DNA of 64,000 bases from contig CAUYUJ010019902.1 of NCBI GenBank assembly GCA_963575745.1, positions 36,062-100,061 of the forward strand, in the 5' to 3' direction. Made by a program: the position numbers and the translations under genes. Position 1 is the first letter of the stretch. Each line of letters starts with the position of its first letter. The DNA comes from Prorocentrum cordatum (taxonomy: Eukaryota > Sar > Dinophyceae > Prorocentrales > Prorocentraceae). Below are positions 33,264-42,074 of the stretch, in pieces. Below the pieces are notes generated by a model that was not told the origin of the DNA, ran no database searches, and saw only the letters and a list, made by a program, of their open reading frames with translations.

Positions 33264-36200
33264 ATGAGGCAGGTCATCCATGGTCATGGCCAGCCAGAAG
33301 GCCCTCCTAGAGACCCTCCTGGTCCACAACCGGGCAGGGGCAGCAGACCACCTCCAAGACCTGAAGCCGACTCCTCGTCTTCACCGACTCCGGCAAAAAG
33401 GCACCCGTCCAAGAGCCCCGAAGGCACACAGGGGCGGGCGAAGGCCAGAGGGATCGCCAAGACGGACGACCCTGAGCCGGTGAATCCTCCCGGTCTGTCC
33501 GTGACGGAGAGGAGGAAGGCTTTTGCTGGACCATCGACCCCGATGCCGCCGGCGACCCAAGGCGATGTCAAGGACGAAGCTCGCGACAAGCCTAAGGCAG
33601 CGTTCCGAGGTGACTGGACTCCAACACTGCATCAGCCACGCCTTGCACCACGACCAGGTTCGGCACGAATGAAAGCGCAGCCGAAGCCCGAAGCTGGGAT
33701 GAGGTCGGTGCGGGCAGAAGCGGCCGCCAAGGCTAAGGAGGACAAGGGCTCTGCGGGGCCACCCGCTAAAGCGGCGCCAGCCGTAACAGCGGGGACACCC
33801 GCAGAAGGCACTCTCTCCAGAGAAGAACGCTTCAGAGTCCTCAAAGAGTTTGGCGACCAACAGAAATTGACTGATGATGCAGCTGCTGACAAAGGTCGCC
33901 AGAACCCTGGCGCGGAGTCATCTGCAGGAGCTGCCTCGTCAGCCGCAGGTTCTGCAGGGCCACCCGTTAAAGCGGCGCCAGCTGCATTAGCGGGGTCACC
34001 CGCCAAAGCGCCGCCGGCTGCACTAGCGGGGTCACCCGCAAGCTGGCAGCCAATAATGTCTGTTCTGAGGGTCATTCCTTTGGAATGCAAGTTGTATTGG
34101 CAAGGCATTGTAGACAAAGGCCCGAGGCAGCCCATCAACCCACGAGTCACTCCAGACGACACGGACCGATATGAAGTCATTAATTGTCCGGTTCGTCGTA
34201 ATTTCAAGTGTCACAACGACTGGGAGCGCGAACAGCAGAAAGTGGGAAACATGCTGCGAGACAGGCCGCCACTACGCGCTGCGCAGCATAAAGAAGCACT
34301 CCTGAAGGTCATGACACAGAACGGCATGGATCCAACCTTGCCGAGTAAAGAGCAGATGACCAAGGTGTCGATGTGGTTTTCAACGGCTCTACGCCACAGT
34401 CCATATTACAAGGACAAACATAATCGATACTTCGAAAAGGTCAGCACTTTTGATCCATACGACGGCTGGGTTGTCGTTGATGATCTGCTGACAAACTGGA
34501 CTGAAAATGATCAGTATAAGCACTATCGTGAAATGCACGAGGTGCTGATCAAAGGCAGGCCCCACCCGTCATTCGTGTATTGGGTGCTGCTAAACTGCTG
34601 TGAGATGGTTGACCATCACGGCATGCAGAAGGGCAGGCTCCAGATGAAGTGCGTTGATGACAGTATGCTGCTGCCTCCCAGGTTTCGACCAACGGCACGC
34701 AGGCCACAGTACTTCATCAGAGCCACGAACGGCCACAGCAGTCCAGGCATCCACTGTCCCGAGTCGCTGTACAAGCCGATCACAACATGGATGAAAGAAC
34801 CAGACGACCCAGTATATTTCATCCACGGGACGCAGTGGGAGTATGTCAAGGACATCCTTGCTAATGGCCTGTCATGCCTCGCACAGGACAACCCGAAGAG
34901 GAAGGGGGGGCGCCAATTTGTGCATGGCTGCCCCTACCTCCCGGGCGACCCGAGGATACAATCGGGCATCCGTCCTGACTCGGAGGTGCTCATATTCTGC
35001 AGCATCAACAAGATGCTGTCCAGTGGCTTCTCTCTATGGAGATCAGCAAATGACATAGTCATGACACGGGGCCACGATGGACGTATACCGCCCGATCATA
35101 TTCTCCAGATAGTGAGCATTGCGAAGTATCGGGTCGGCGAAGCCTGGACCAATCCGCTGTTTTATGACAAGACGCGGAGGCGGGGCCAACCCGCGGACAG
35201 GATTCGCACTGATGACTACCTGCCACTTAAAATGTGTGACAGAACTGTGGCGGTAATGGAAGATCATGCCATGTACCTCAAGGGCTGGGCTAAGACGGAC
35301 GGTCGCCCATTCAATTTGGTCATGACCGAGCAAGATGTTGCTCCACGACCGTACGACACACAGACAGTCCTCATGATGAATGCCCAGGAGGACGAGGTCA
35401 TGCCTGAGGCGGGGCCACCCGCAGGAGCGGGGACACCCGCGGTAGGCACCTCGGACGGTTCATGGCAGCAAGTAGTCACACCGGTGGCGACGGTAGCATC
35501 TCCTTGGAGGCCGGACCAGCAGTCCTGGGTCCAAGCTCTCAACAGCCATTTGACATCAGCCGACGTTTCTGGACTGACCGATCAGCTATACCGTGCTGAC
35601 CCGTGGGCGGTGCATGCAGGTATCCAAGATGCACAGCAGAGGAACCTGCGCCCTCCTGCGGGGCCACCAGGCGTCCTAGGACCACAACCACAACGCCCTC
35701 CACAGCAAGCTGGAGTTGCGAGGTTTGCTCCTATGGGCGGCTCAGATGGTGGCTCGCCGTTTCGGACTCCGCCGTCTGAAACGAGCGAGAACAGCCTGTG
35801 GCAACGACTCCAGGCGATTCGCGGAAATCCGGCGCTCGCAGCAGCACTCCAGGCGACCACTCCCTTTGGCACTCCGAGGGGTAGTGAAGGAGGAGTGGCT
35901 GCGGGGACACCCGCCGAGCGAACGCCTGCGGAGTCATCCGCACACGCGGGGCCACCCGCTGACGGACAGCAAGGCTCAGACTACGAACGTCGGGCAGCCA
36001 ATTTGAGAGCACAGGCTACCTTTTTACAGCAACAAGCTGATAGAGTACCCAGCCTGTTGCGGAACCACAACATAGATGTTACGAATCATGGCAACTTTCG
36101 GCCTCTCTGGAGCTGGACCTCCGATGATGCTCCGAATGCAGATCCCACGAATCCATATCGACAGGTGTTTATTCCAGGGATAGCATCACACCCAATATAT

Positions 36201-38720
36201 GGATGGGACAATCATGGACCAGCAGAGGCACCGGCCATGGATGCGCCGATGTACCCGGAGTACTACGCGCAGATGAATAACACTCCTATGATTGCGGGGC
36301 CACCTGCGAACGAGTACACTCGGAATCTGGCCAATGAGATGTACCGTTTGCAGTTTACACGAGCAGTTGACACGCAGTCTATGCCGCACTACGCCTACAT
36401 GCCCACGCCGACGGACCCCGAGACCGTAGTTCAGCCAGCTGGTCTCGCGGTGCCAGCCGCTCTGGGCAGCATGCCAGACTACATTCGCGACGTGCACAAC
36501 ACGCAGCAAGCGATACTGGCATCTAGGCAGCAGGTTCGGGACAACGCTAGGCTGCGCCAACAGCGCGCGATCCAGAGAAGGATCGAGCGTGAGAACCAAG
36601 CGGGGACACCCGCAGGTGCGGGGCCACCCGCTGAACAGATAGACAGACTGCCACCACCGACGCCATATCGGGAGGGCGAAACTACTTTCGAGCGTCAGGC
36701 TCGGACTCGCCCCGACGTGCCCACGCCAGTCATTTCAGATTACAATTTCACACAGTGCCCGATCTGTATGGACCCCTACGAGATGGGCACCACGGTGTGG
36801 AGACTGGCATGTGGACATTTCTTCCACGATATATGCTGGGATCGTGTTGCACAGCAGCACGTCCGCAATCAGCGGCCAGGTACGCCAAACGAGGCACCTT
36901 GCGCTGTATGTCGTGGGCCGGGCATAATCACAGCACACTTTCCGTATGCTGGACAGCGCGACGCTGAGTCGGAACAGGCGCGCCAGCAGGAAAGGTATGT
37001 GGTGGATGCTCGGGAACTGCGCCGGCTGCGGGAAGCAGTGGAGGCACTAGAGGCTCGAGCCGCCTCGGCGGAGCCATCCGCACGTGCCCCAGCTGCACAG
37101 ACACACCCATGGCCAGCGCCAGAGCAAGGCATCCAGATGCCAATCCTGCCTACGCTTCGAGCACAGGGGCCCCCAGCAGCGGGGCCACCCGCCGAAGCGA
37201 CTCCCGCCGCTAAAGCGGGGCCACCCGCTGAAGCGGCTCCCGCCGCCAAAGCGGGGTCACCCGCAACGGGGCCTCCGAATCCAGGATTCCTGAGAGCAAT
37301 GGAGGCCAATATCAGGCGGAGCGGCAGGAGCGGAGGTGTATCCAGAACCTCACGTGTAGAGAGCCCGGTGAGTGCTAGGAGCCGGGCCAGTGCGGAAAGC
37401 GCTGAAGCAGCCCAATTCCACAATACCTTCATGATCAACACGGAAGGGCTGACTTACACACGTGACATCACGGATACGCTTCCGCCAGGAGGTGAGTGGA
37501 CCTCCACACTCTCCGCGAATTACTGGGTCCTTGAACAGGAACCAATCACCGTGGAGGAGCGCCGCCAATATGAGCAAATATGGTGCACCGAGTTAACAAT
37601 GAGCCAGTGGGTGCTGGAACAACGCCTACTGAAAGGCACGCTCGGTTCACAGATTACGTACCATAGTGATGACCACGGTACGATGGCTCTGGCGGCGCGG
37701 ACAGGGACATTCTTCCCCGACGAAGACGGAATGCCCTGCATATCGTTCATGCTAGACATTGGCTCCAACGTGAACATCATCGGAGCTAATACAGCACGAA
37801 CCTTTCAGGAGGTTATGGCCAGGTACAATCACAGACCGGCCATATGCACACTGAGCAAAACCCTCTACATCAATGGTGTAGGTGAGGGTGCTGCGATCTG
37901 TCGGAAAATGGGCAACTTCAAGATCGGGGTGCAATACGCCAATGAGGCAAGCCCCCGCATCGAGGAGTATGCTTCCAACATCGCAGAGGGCTCAGGTGCA
38001 AACCTCCCAGCCATCTGGGGCCTGAGTGCCATGGAAGCACGTGACACAATTATCGTGCTAAAGCCAGGCTTCCAGAAGGTTATCTTCCCCAGCGGAGAGT
38101 ATACTCTTAAGCTGGGGAAGGGCGCCAAGGTCCTGAGGGCAAAGAAGACCCCCTCAGGACACCTAGCCATTCCCTGCGGGTTGTATGACGGGGCTAAAAG
38201 CCAGACGGTCACCAACACCTTCACAATCCGCAGTAGTCATGACGGCTACACCGAGACGGAGAACGACGAGGACTCCGTCAATGCGGGGCCACCCGCCGGT
38301 GTAGGTGCGGGGTCACCCGCTGGGGTAACAGCGGGGCAACCCGCGATGGGACAGTCCATGACCGTTACGACTGATACGTTCATTGTCGAGCCGTATCTCG
38401 ACAAGCAGCTCCTGAAGGACACGACCCGTGCGATCGTAGACAGGACGCTCGACAGCTGGTGGAAAGGCCAACAGTGTCCTGAAGGGACCTGGCCACACAT
38501 GAAGGATGCCCTGAAGTCTAAGATTTTCTGGGCAGTCCAGGAGGCGGTGAATAATTGGTCGCCTGAGAACCAAGCGGGGCCACCCGCGACACCGCCACCA
38601 CCACCAAGCTGCACGGGCGGAGGTTCGACGGACCTTGCGGGGCCAACCCGCGTGGAGATCGTGAGCGCAGCCGCACCAGTGACGCCTGCGGAGTCATCCG
38701 CTAACAGCATGCCCCTCTGA
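33264..38720 (+). CDS. Polyprotein segment: KptA/Tpt1-like domain, RING-H2, aspartic protease
   Basis: 1,818 codons from ATG 33264; the frame is open from about 32951 and continues the Gag frame if one base is restored. Residues about 365-590 match RNA 2'-phosphotransferase (KptA/Tpt1): STALRHSP (Arg377, His378), DPYDGWVVVDDLL, YFIRATNGHS (Arg486), YFIHGTQWEYVKDILANGL and QSGIRPDSEVLIF (Arg570). These supply the Arg-His-Arg-Arg set that family members use to move a 2'-phosphate to NAD+. A RING-H2 finger spans residues 1165-1216 (CPICMDPY, CGHFFHDIC, CAVC). A retropepsin-type motif MLDIGSNVN has its Asp at 1498. Ala/Pro-rich linkers hold many mini-hairpins. The frame ends in a lone TGA followed by CGG, then stays open into the integrase segment. 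Activity of the extra domains is inferred. Confidence 0.88.
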   Translation: MRQVIHGHGQPEGPPRDPPGPQPGRGSRPPPRPEADSSSSPTPAKRHPSKSPEGTQGRAKARGIAKTDDPEPVNPPGLSVTERRKAFAGPSTPMPPATQGDVKDEARDKPKAAFRGDWTPTLHQPRLAPRPGSARMKAQPKPEAGMRSVRAEAAAKAKEDKGSAGPPAKAAPAVTAGTPAEGTLSREERFRVLKEFGDQQKLTDDAAADKGRQNPGAESSAGAASSAAGSAGPPVKAAPAALAGSPAKAPPAALAGSPASWQPIMSVLRVIPLECKLYWQGIVDKGPRQPINPRVTPDDTDRYEVINCPVRRNFKCHNDWEREQQKVGNMLRDRPPLRAAQHKEALLKVMTQNGMDPTLPSKEQMTKVSMWFSTALRHSPYYKDKHNRYFEKVSTFDPYDGWVVVDDLLTNWTENDQYKHYREMHEVLIKGRPHPSFVYWVLLNCCEMVDHHGMQKGRLQMKCVDDSMLLPPRFRPTARRPQYFIRATNGHSSPGIHCPESLYKPITTWMKEPDDPVYFIHGTQWEYVKDILANGLSCLAQDNPKRKGGRQFVHGCPYLPGDPRIQSGIRPDSEVLIFCSINKMLSSGFSLWRSANDIVMTRGHDGRIPPDHILQIVSIAKYRVGEAWTNPLFYDKTRRRGQPADRIRTDDYLPLKMCDRTVAVMEDHAMYLKGWAKTDGRPFNLVMTEQDVAPRPYDTQTVLMMNAQEDEVMPEAGPPAGAGTPAVGTSDGSWQQVVTPVATVASPWRPDQQSWVQALNSHLTSADVSGLTDQLYRADPWAVHAGIQDAQQRNLRPPAGPPGVLGPQPQRPPQQAGVARFAPMGGSDGGSPFRTPPSETSENSLWQRLQAIRGNPALAAALQATTPFGTPRGSEGGVAAGTPAERTPAESSAHAGPPADGQQGSDYERRAANLRAQATFLQQQADRVPSLLRNHNIDVTNHGNFRPLWSWTSDDAPNADPTNPYRQVFIPGIASHPIYGWDNHGPAEAPAMDAPMYPEYYAQMNNTPMIAGPPANEYTRNLANEMYRLQFTRAVDTQSMPHYAYMPTPTDPETVVQPAGLAVPAALGSMPDYIRDVHNTQQAILASRQQVRDNARLRQQRAIQRRIERENQAGTPAGAGPPAEQIDRLPPPTPYREGETTFERQARTRPDVPTPVISDYNFTQCPICMDPYEMGTTVWRLACGHFFHDICWDRVAQQHVRNQRPGTPNEAPCAVCRGPGIITAHFPYAGQRDAESEQARQQERYVVDARELRRLREAVEALEARAASAEPSARAPAAQTHPWPAPEQGIQMPILPTLRAQGPPAAGPPAEATPAAKAGPPAEAAPAAKAGSPATGPPNPGFLRAMEANIRRSGRSGGVSRTSRVESPVSARSRASAESAEAAQFHNTFMINTEGLTYTRDITDTLPPGGEWTSTLSANYWVLEQEPITVEERRQYEQIWCTELTMSQWVLEQRLLKGTLGSQITYHSDDHGTMALAARTGTFFPDEDGMPCISFMLDIGSNVNIIGANTARTFQEVMARYNHRPAICTLSKTLYINGVGEGAAICRKMGNFKIGVQYANEASPRIEEYASNIAEGSGANLPAIWGLSAMEARDTIIVLKPGFQKVIFPSGEYTLKLGKGAKVLRAKKTPSGHLAIPCGLYDGAKSQTVTNTFTIRSSHDGYTETENDEDSVNAGPPAGVGAGSPAGVTAGQPAMGQSMTVTTDTFIVEPYLDKQLLKDTTRAIVDRTLDSWWKGQQCPEGTWPHMKDALKSKIFWAVQEAVNNWSPENQAGPPATPPPPPSCTGGGSTDLAGPTRVEIVSAAAPVTPAESSANSMPL
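36756..36911 (+). other. RING-H2 finger within the polyprotein
   Basis: C-x2-C (CPIC), then CGHFFHDIC giving C-x-H-x2-H-x2-C, then CAVC. Spacing fits RING-H2 E3 ubiquitin ligases or metal-binding modules. Uncommon in copia polyproteins. Confidence 0.8.
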
Positions 38721-38723
38721 CGG
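38718..38723 (+). promoter_or_regulatory. In-frame TGA-CGG, candidate stop-codon readthrough site
   Basis: The TGA ending the protease segment is followed in the same frame by an open stretch of 67 codons up to ATG 38922 (reading EEKYHSKCLVIEDIRTACAE and further). UGA followed by CGG is a known leaky context in some plant RNA viruses, where it lies before an RNA structure. Here a GC-rich stretch (GGCGGGCGCGCCGGCGGCGC) follows. Readthrough is an inference. Confidence 0.5.
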
Positions 38724-38921
38724 GGGCAGGCGGGCGCGCCGGCGGCGCTCGCTTGCGAAGAGAAGCCGAATACCGGCCTCCTCGCGACATACGTTGGCCG
38801 CGCTGAGGCCCGAGAAGAAAAATATCATTCAAAATGCCTCGTCATCGAAGATATTCGCACAGCTTGCGCTGAACTCCGAACCCGTGGATATATATGCGAC
38901 CGGATTACCCATAATGAGGTA

Positions 38922-41900
38922 ATGACTTCAACTGGAACACAGTATTTGGGAAATTTGTTGGCAGGAGACTACAATATGTTGTGGGTGGCCACACCCTCTG
39001 ATTGGTACGTGCGTACTCCAGGAAAGAGGGCGGGACCACATTATCAACGTATACAAAATCTCCTGATCAAAGCGCGTGCTCTGAGAATGCAGATAGTTAT
39101 CCTGGGGCCACCCGGGTATTTCTGGAAACAGGGTCCGATCAAAGATGTTATCGAAGATTTGAAGCTAAGCGTTATACGAATCAGACTCTGTCATTTCGGT
39201 ATTAAGTTTGACCGATCCAGTAAACATCCCAGTGGTTCTTATATACAAGTTGCTACATCTTGTCCTCATATACCGATAAACTTATGGAAATGTACTTGTG
39301 GATCACACAGGGAGCATGATTTGGATTGGTATGGCCAAGATCAGCAACGTGCCGAGTTTCGGTATAAAACTTTGGCTATTATTATTGCACGCTTCCTTGA
39401 TCAACTCGATAAAGCCAACATGATCAGGAATGAGCGGAGTGCGGTACACCTCAGTGTGTGTACACGCGTTGACAAAAAGGTCAGACACTACGTTCAATGT
39501 CCACAGAAGGGCCCTCAATGGGACCATGTGGTTCGTAGGGTCACGACCGACCTGGACACGAACAAGATTGTTCAAGACATTAGGATCCAGGATCAGCCAA
39601 CTGGGTACAATTATGTAGCTCCATTACCTGATGGGGTTACAAACATCAGTACTCGGCTATACTGGGAGCCTCCGGCTCCAGTTCTTCATGGCAATGGTGA
39701 GTCGCGAAGGCCACGCCCAAAGCGTGTGACGATCGTCGATGACGATCGATCTCCTCCCCCTTCGATTGAGCGTTGCCAAACGCGACCCACCAACGACCTT
39801 CCTGAAATTCCGCCATTTCCTGATTTTACAGCGGATTCCTCCGCAGCGGATCTCTCCGCGGAAACTGCGTTGCCCACTGATGCCAGGATAAAACAGAAAG
39901 AAAAGCAGAAAGCTGACAAAGAAGCCGGCATCAAACCGAAGAAAGTCCCGAAGAAAGTGGAAGACGGTAACGACGACTGTGGAGAGGACCTCAAAGGGCT
40001 TGACTGCTCCACATATTTCAACGACGTTCCTCTTGACGACTCGGACTCGGACAGCGAATCAGAGGACATCTTCATGATGTTACCGGCGGGGCAACCCGCT
40101 GACTCACATGCTGATGTCTTCTCGATAGTCCAGTCATTATGCTACGGCAGAAACAATCAAGTGGACATGCTTGAATTATGTGGGGGCAAGGGTGGTATAT
40201 CCATATTAGCCTTCAAGAGGGGACTCTCGTCAGGCGGGAACCTTGACAAGATATCTATGGTTGACCTTGGAAACTCGGAAGTACAAAGAGCAGTCCTCCA
40301 CTACCTCAAGACTTGCTTTGTCAAGATCACGATTCTGCAGCCAAGCTGCAGAACTACTGGACTCCCTTCCTACTTCAACGCACAGGTCAATCATGATACG
40401 TGGCTTAAACACCACAAAGAGGACCTGCCTCATATCACGTTCTGTGGAACAGTCGCTCTACTACAAGACGACTTAAGACGTTTCTTTCTCAGGGAACAAC
40501 CAATGGGCACGTGGGTGGATGAGATCCAGCCATGGAAAAAACTGGCACAACGCAAGGTCACTTGCCAAACAATCATTGATCAGTGCACGACTGGTCTCAA
40601 AGATTCATTTGGACAATATATCCGCAAGCCAACACAGATAATGGCAAATAAAGAAGAGTTGTTGGCACCTTTCAAAGGCAAGCGTTGTCCAGGAAATCAT
40701 GTGCACGCCAATGCTTGTAACAAAGAGTTAGCAAGGGCGGCACAGTATACCTACAGAATGCAGTCATTGATCGTTGATGCGGTGCAAATCGCCAAAGACC
40801 TGTTTGCTTACGGTCGCGATCCATTCGCGAATCGTGAACGCAGCTATGCGTTCGTAACAAACAGTGCTGGCTACGACTTGGACGACCCAACAATCCGGAG
40901 ACATCCAAACGGAGAAATCTGTCGACCACCACCTGGCGGTCTTGGGTGCCCTGGCTGTGTGGACAACAACTACAAGCAATCACCAAAGCACAGTAGGGAT
41001 CCGAAGATGTGTCGGTGGTATGATGTTGAACCGTATTACTGGGACTGTCCAAGCTGTAAGAAGGAATATCAGAAGAGCAATCCTCACCACACCAAGATAT
41101 CTGGCCAATGCAGATTTGCCGAAAAATGGAAACTGCCAGATAACTTTGGCCAGCCGCGTCCGGCGGGACAAGCCGCTCCTGCGGCGCCAGCCGCGGAAGC
41201 GGCTCCAGCCGCAGAAGCGGCGCCAGCCGCAAAAGCGGCGCCGGCCGCGAGAGCGCGCATACGTGCGCCTAGGCCGCCACGGCCTGGTGAGGGCGATCCA
41301 ACCGCAGGCGCCAGCAGCCATGACATCACCAGAGCCGACGGGGCTAATGGTGGCAACAGTGGCGCTGGCAGCTCTGACGATCACCGTAGACTGCCACAAG
41401 TTGCAGCAAGGCGCGGACGCATGGAGGGAGGAGATCCTCCACCACCGCCGCAGCCTCAAGCAGAGCCGAGGCCAAGGCCAAGGCTCCCTGATTGGACTCG
41501 CTTCGACGTTCAGCTCAGCCTCCAAAACCTGCGCAGCTTCGACCCAGCTGTAGTGCAGCGAGAACTCCGCAAACTCCACCTGAGATGGTTTCATGCCAAG
41601 GAGCCAAAAATGCGGATGATTCTAACCAAGGTTGGTCTGGGTGAAACCCGTTTGAGTCTGATCAAAGGCGTTTGCGACTCGTGTAGAGAATGTCGAGCCT
41701 GGGACAAACCAGGCAACACGGTGATGCCTTCCGTGTCACTGCCAGGACGTTTCAACGAAGAAGTCGAATGTGATCTCTTCTTTTATAAACAGGAACATAT
41801 TGTTTTTCACATCATCGACCGTTGTATTCGCTGGGCAGCTGGCACAGAGATTCCTGATAAAGCTATGCATACTGTTCTCGATGCCTATCATACGACTTGG

Positions 41901-42074
41901 ATGCAGCATGGCCCTGCTAAAATTCTATACTCCGATGGGGAAGGAGCACTGAATAATGATACAGCAAAGGCCATCCTTAAGGCTAAGGGAACAGAGCTTC
42001 GTATTCGAGCGCGTGGCCAACACGCTACAACTATCGAAGCTAGGAACGGCATCCTCGACACCTCCTACACGTGA
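38922..42074 (+). CDS. Polyprotein segment: methyltransferase-like domain, Cys cluster, integrase
   Basis: In frame with the preceding CDS, separated only by TGA 38718. Residues 1-170 form an unassigned domain (LWVATPSDWYVRTPGKRAG, VILGPPGYFW, GSYIQVATSCPH). Residues about 405-600 look like a divergent DNA cytosine-methyltransferase fold: DMLELCGGKGGIS (Cys420), then MVDLGNSEVQ, then LQPSCRTTG with Cys476 where motif IV has a Pro-Cys. A cluster with CPGC, MCRW and CPSC lies near 670-730, then a Pro/Ala linker. Integrase follows: His886-x4-His891-x26-Cys918-x2-Cys921, and Asp951, Asp1005, Glu1039 (33 residues between the last two). The frame is lost at about 42055, where one C appears missing from CTCCGA. 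The TGA at 42072 overlaps the next ATG. Integrase inserts the cDNA; methyltransferase activity is unproven. Confidence 0.88.
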   Translation: MTSTGTQYLGNLLAGDYNMLWVATPSDWYVRTPGKRAGPHYQRIQNLLIKARALRMQIVILGPPGYFWKQGPIKDVIEDLKLSVIRIRLCHFGIKFDRSSKHPSGSYIQVATSCPHIPINLWKCTCGSHREHDLDWYGQDQQRAEFRYKTLAIIIARFLDQLDKANMIRNERSAVHLSVCTRVDKKVRHYVQCPQKGPQWDHVVRRVTTDLDTNKIVQDIRIQDQPTGYNYVAPLPDGVTNISTRLYWEPPAPVLHGNGESRRPRPKRVTIVDDDRSPPPSIERCQTRPTNDLPEIPPFPDFTADSSAADLSAETALPTDARIKQKEKQKADKEAGIKPKKVPKKVEDGNDDCGEDLKGLDCSTYFNDVPLDDSDSDSESEDIFMMLPAGQPADSHADVFSIVQSLCYGRNNQVDMLELCGGKGGISILAFKRGLSSGGNLDKISMVDLGNSEVQRAVLHYLKTCFVKITILQPSCRTTGLPSYFNAQVNHDTWLKHHKEDLPHITFCGTVALLQDDLRRFFLREQPMGTWVDEIQPWKKLAQRKVTCQTIIDQCTTGLKDSFGQYIRKPTQIMANKEELLAPFKGKRCPGNHVHANACNKELARAAQYTYRMQSLIVDAVQIAKDLFAYGRDPFANRERSYAFVTNSAGYDLDDPTIRRHPNGEICRPPPGGLGCPGCVDNNYKQSPKHSRDPKMCRWYDVEPYYWDCPSCKKEYQKSNPHHTKISGQCRFAEKWKLPDNFGQPRPAGQAAPAAPAAEAAPAAEAAPAAKAAPAARARIRAPRPPRPGEGDPTAGASSHDITRADGANGGNSGAGSSDDHRRLPQVAARRGRMEGGDPPPPPQPQAEPRPRPRLPDWTRFDVQLSLQNLRSFDPAVVQRELRKLHLRWFHAKEPKMRMILTKVGLGETRLSLIKGVCDSCRECRAWDKPGNTVMPSVSLPGRFNEEVECDLFFYKQEHIVFHIIDRCIRWAAGTEIPDKAMHTVLDAYHTTWMQHGPAKILYSDGEGALNNDTAKAILKAKGTELRIRARGQHATTIEARNGILDTSYT

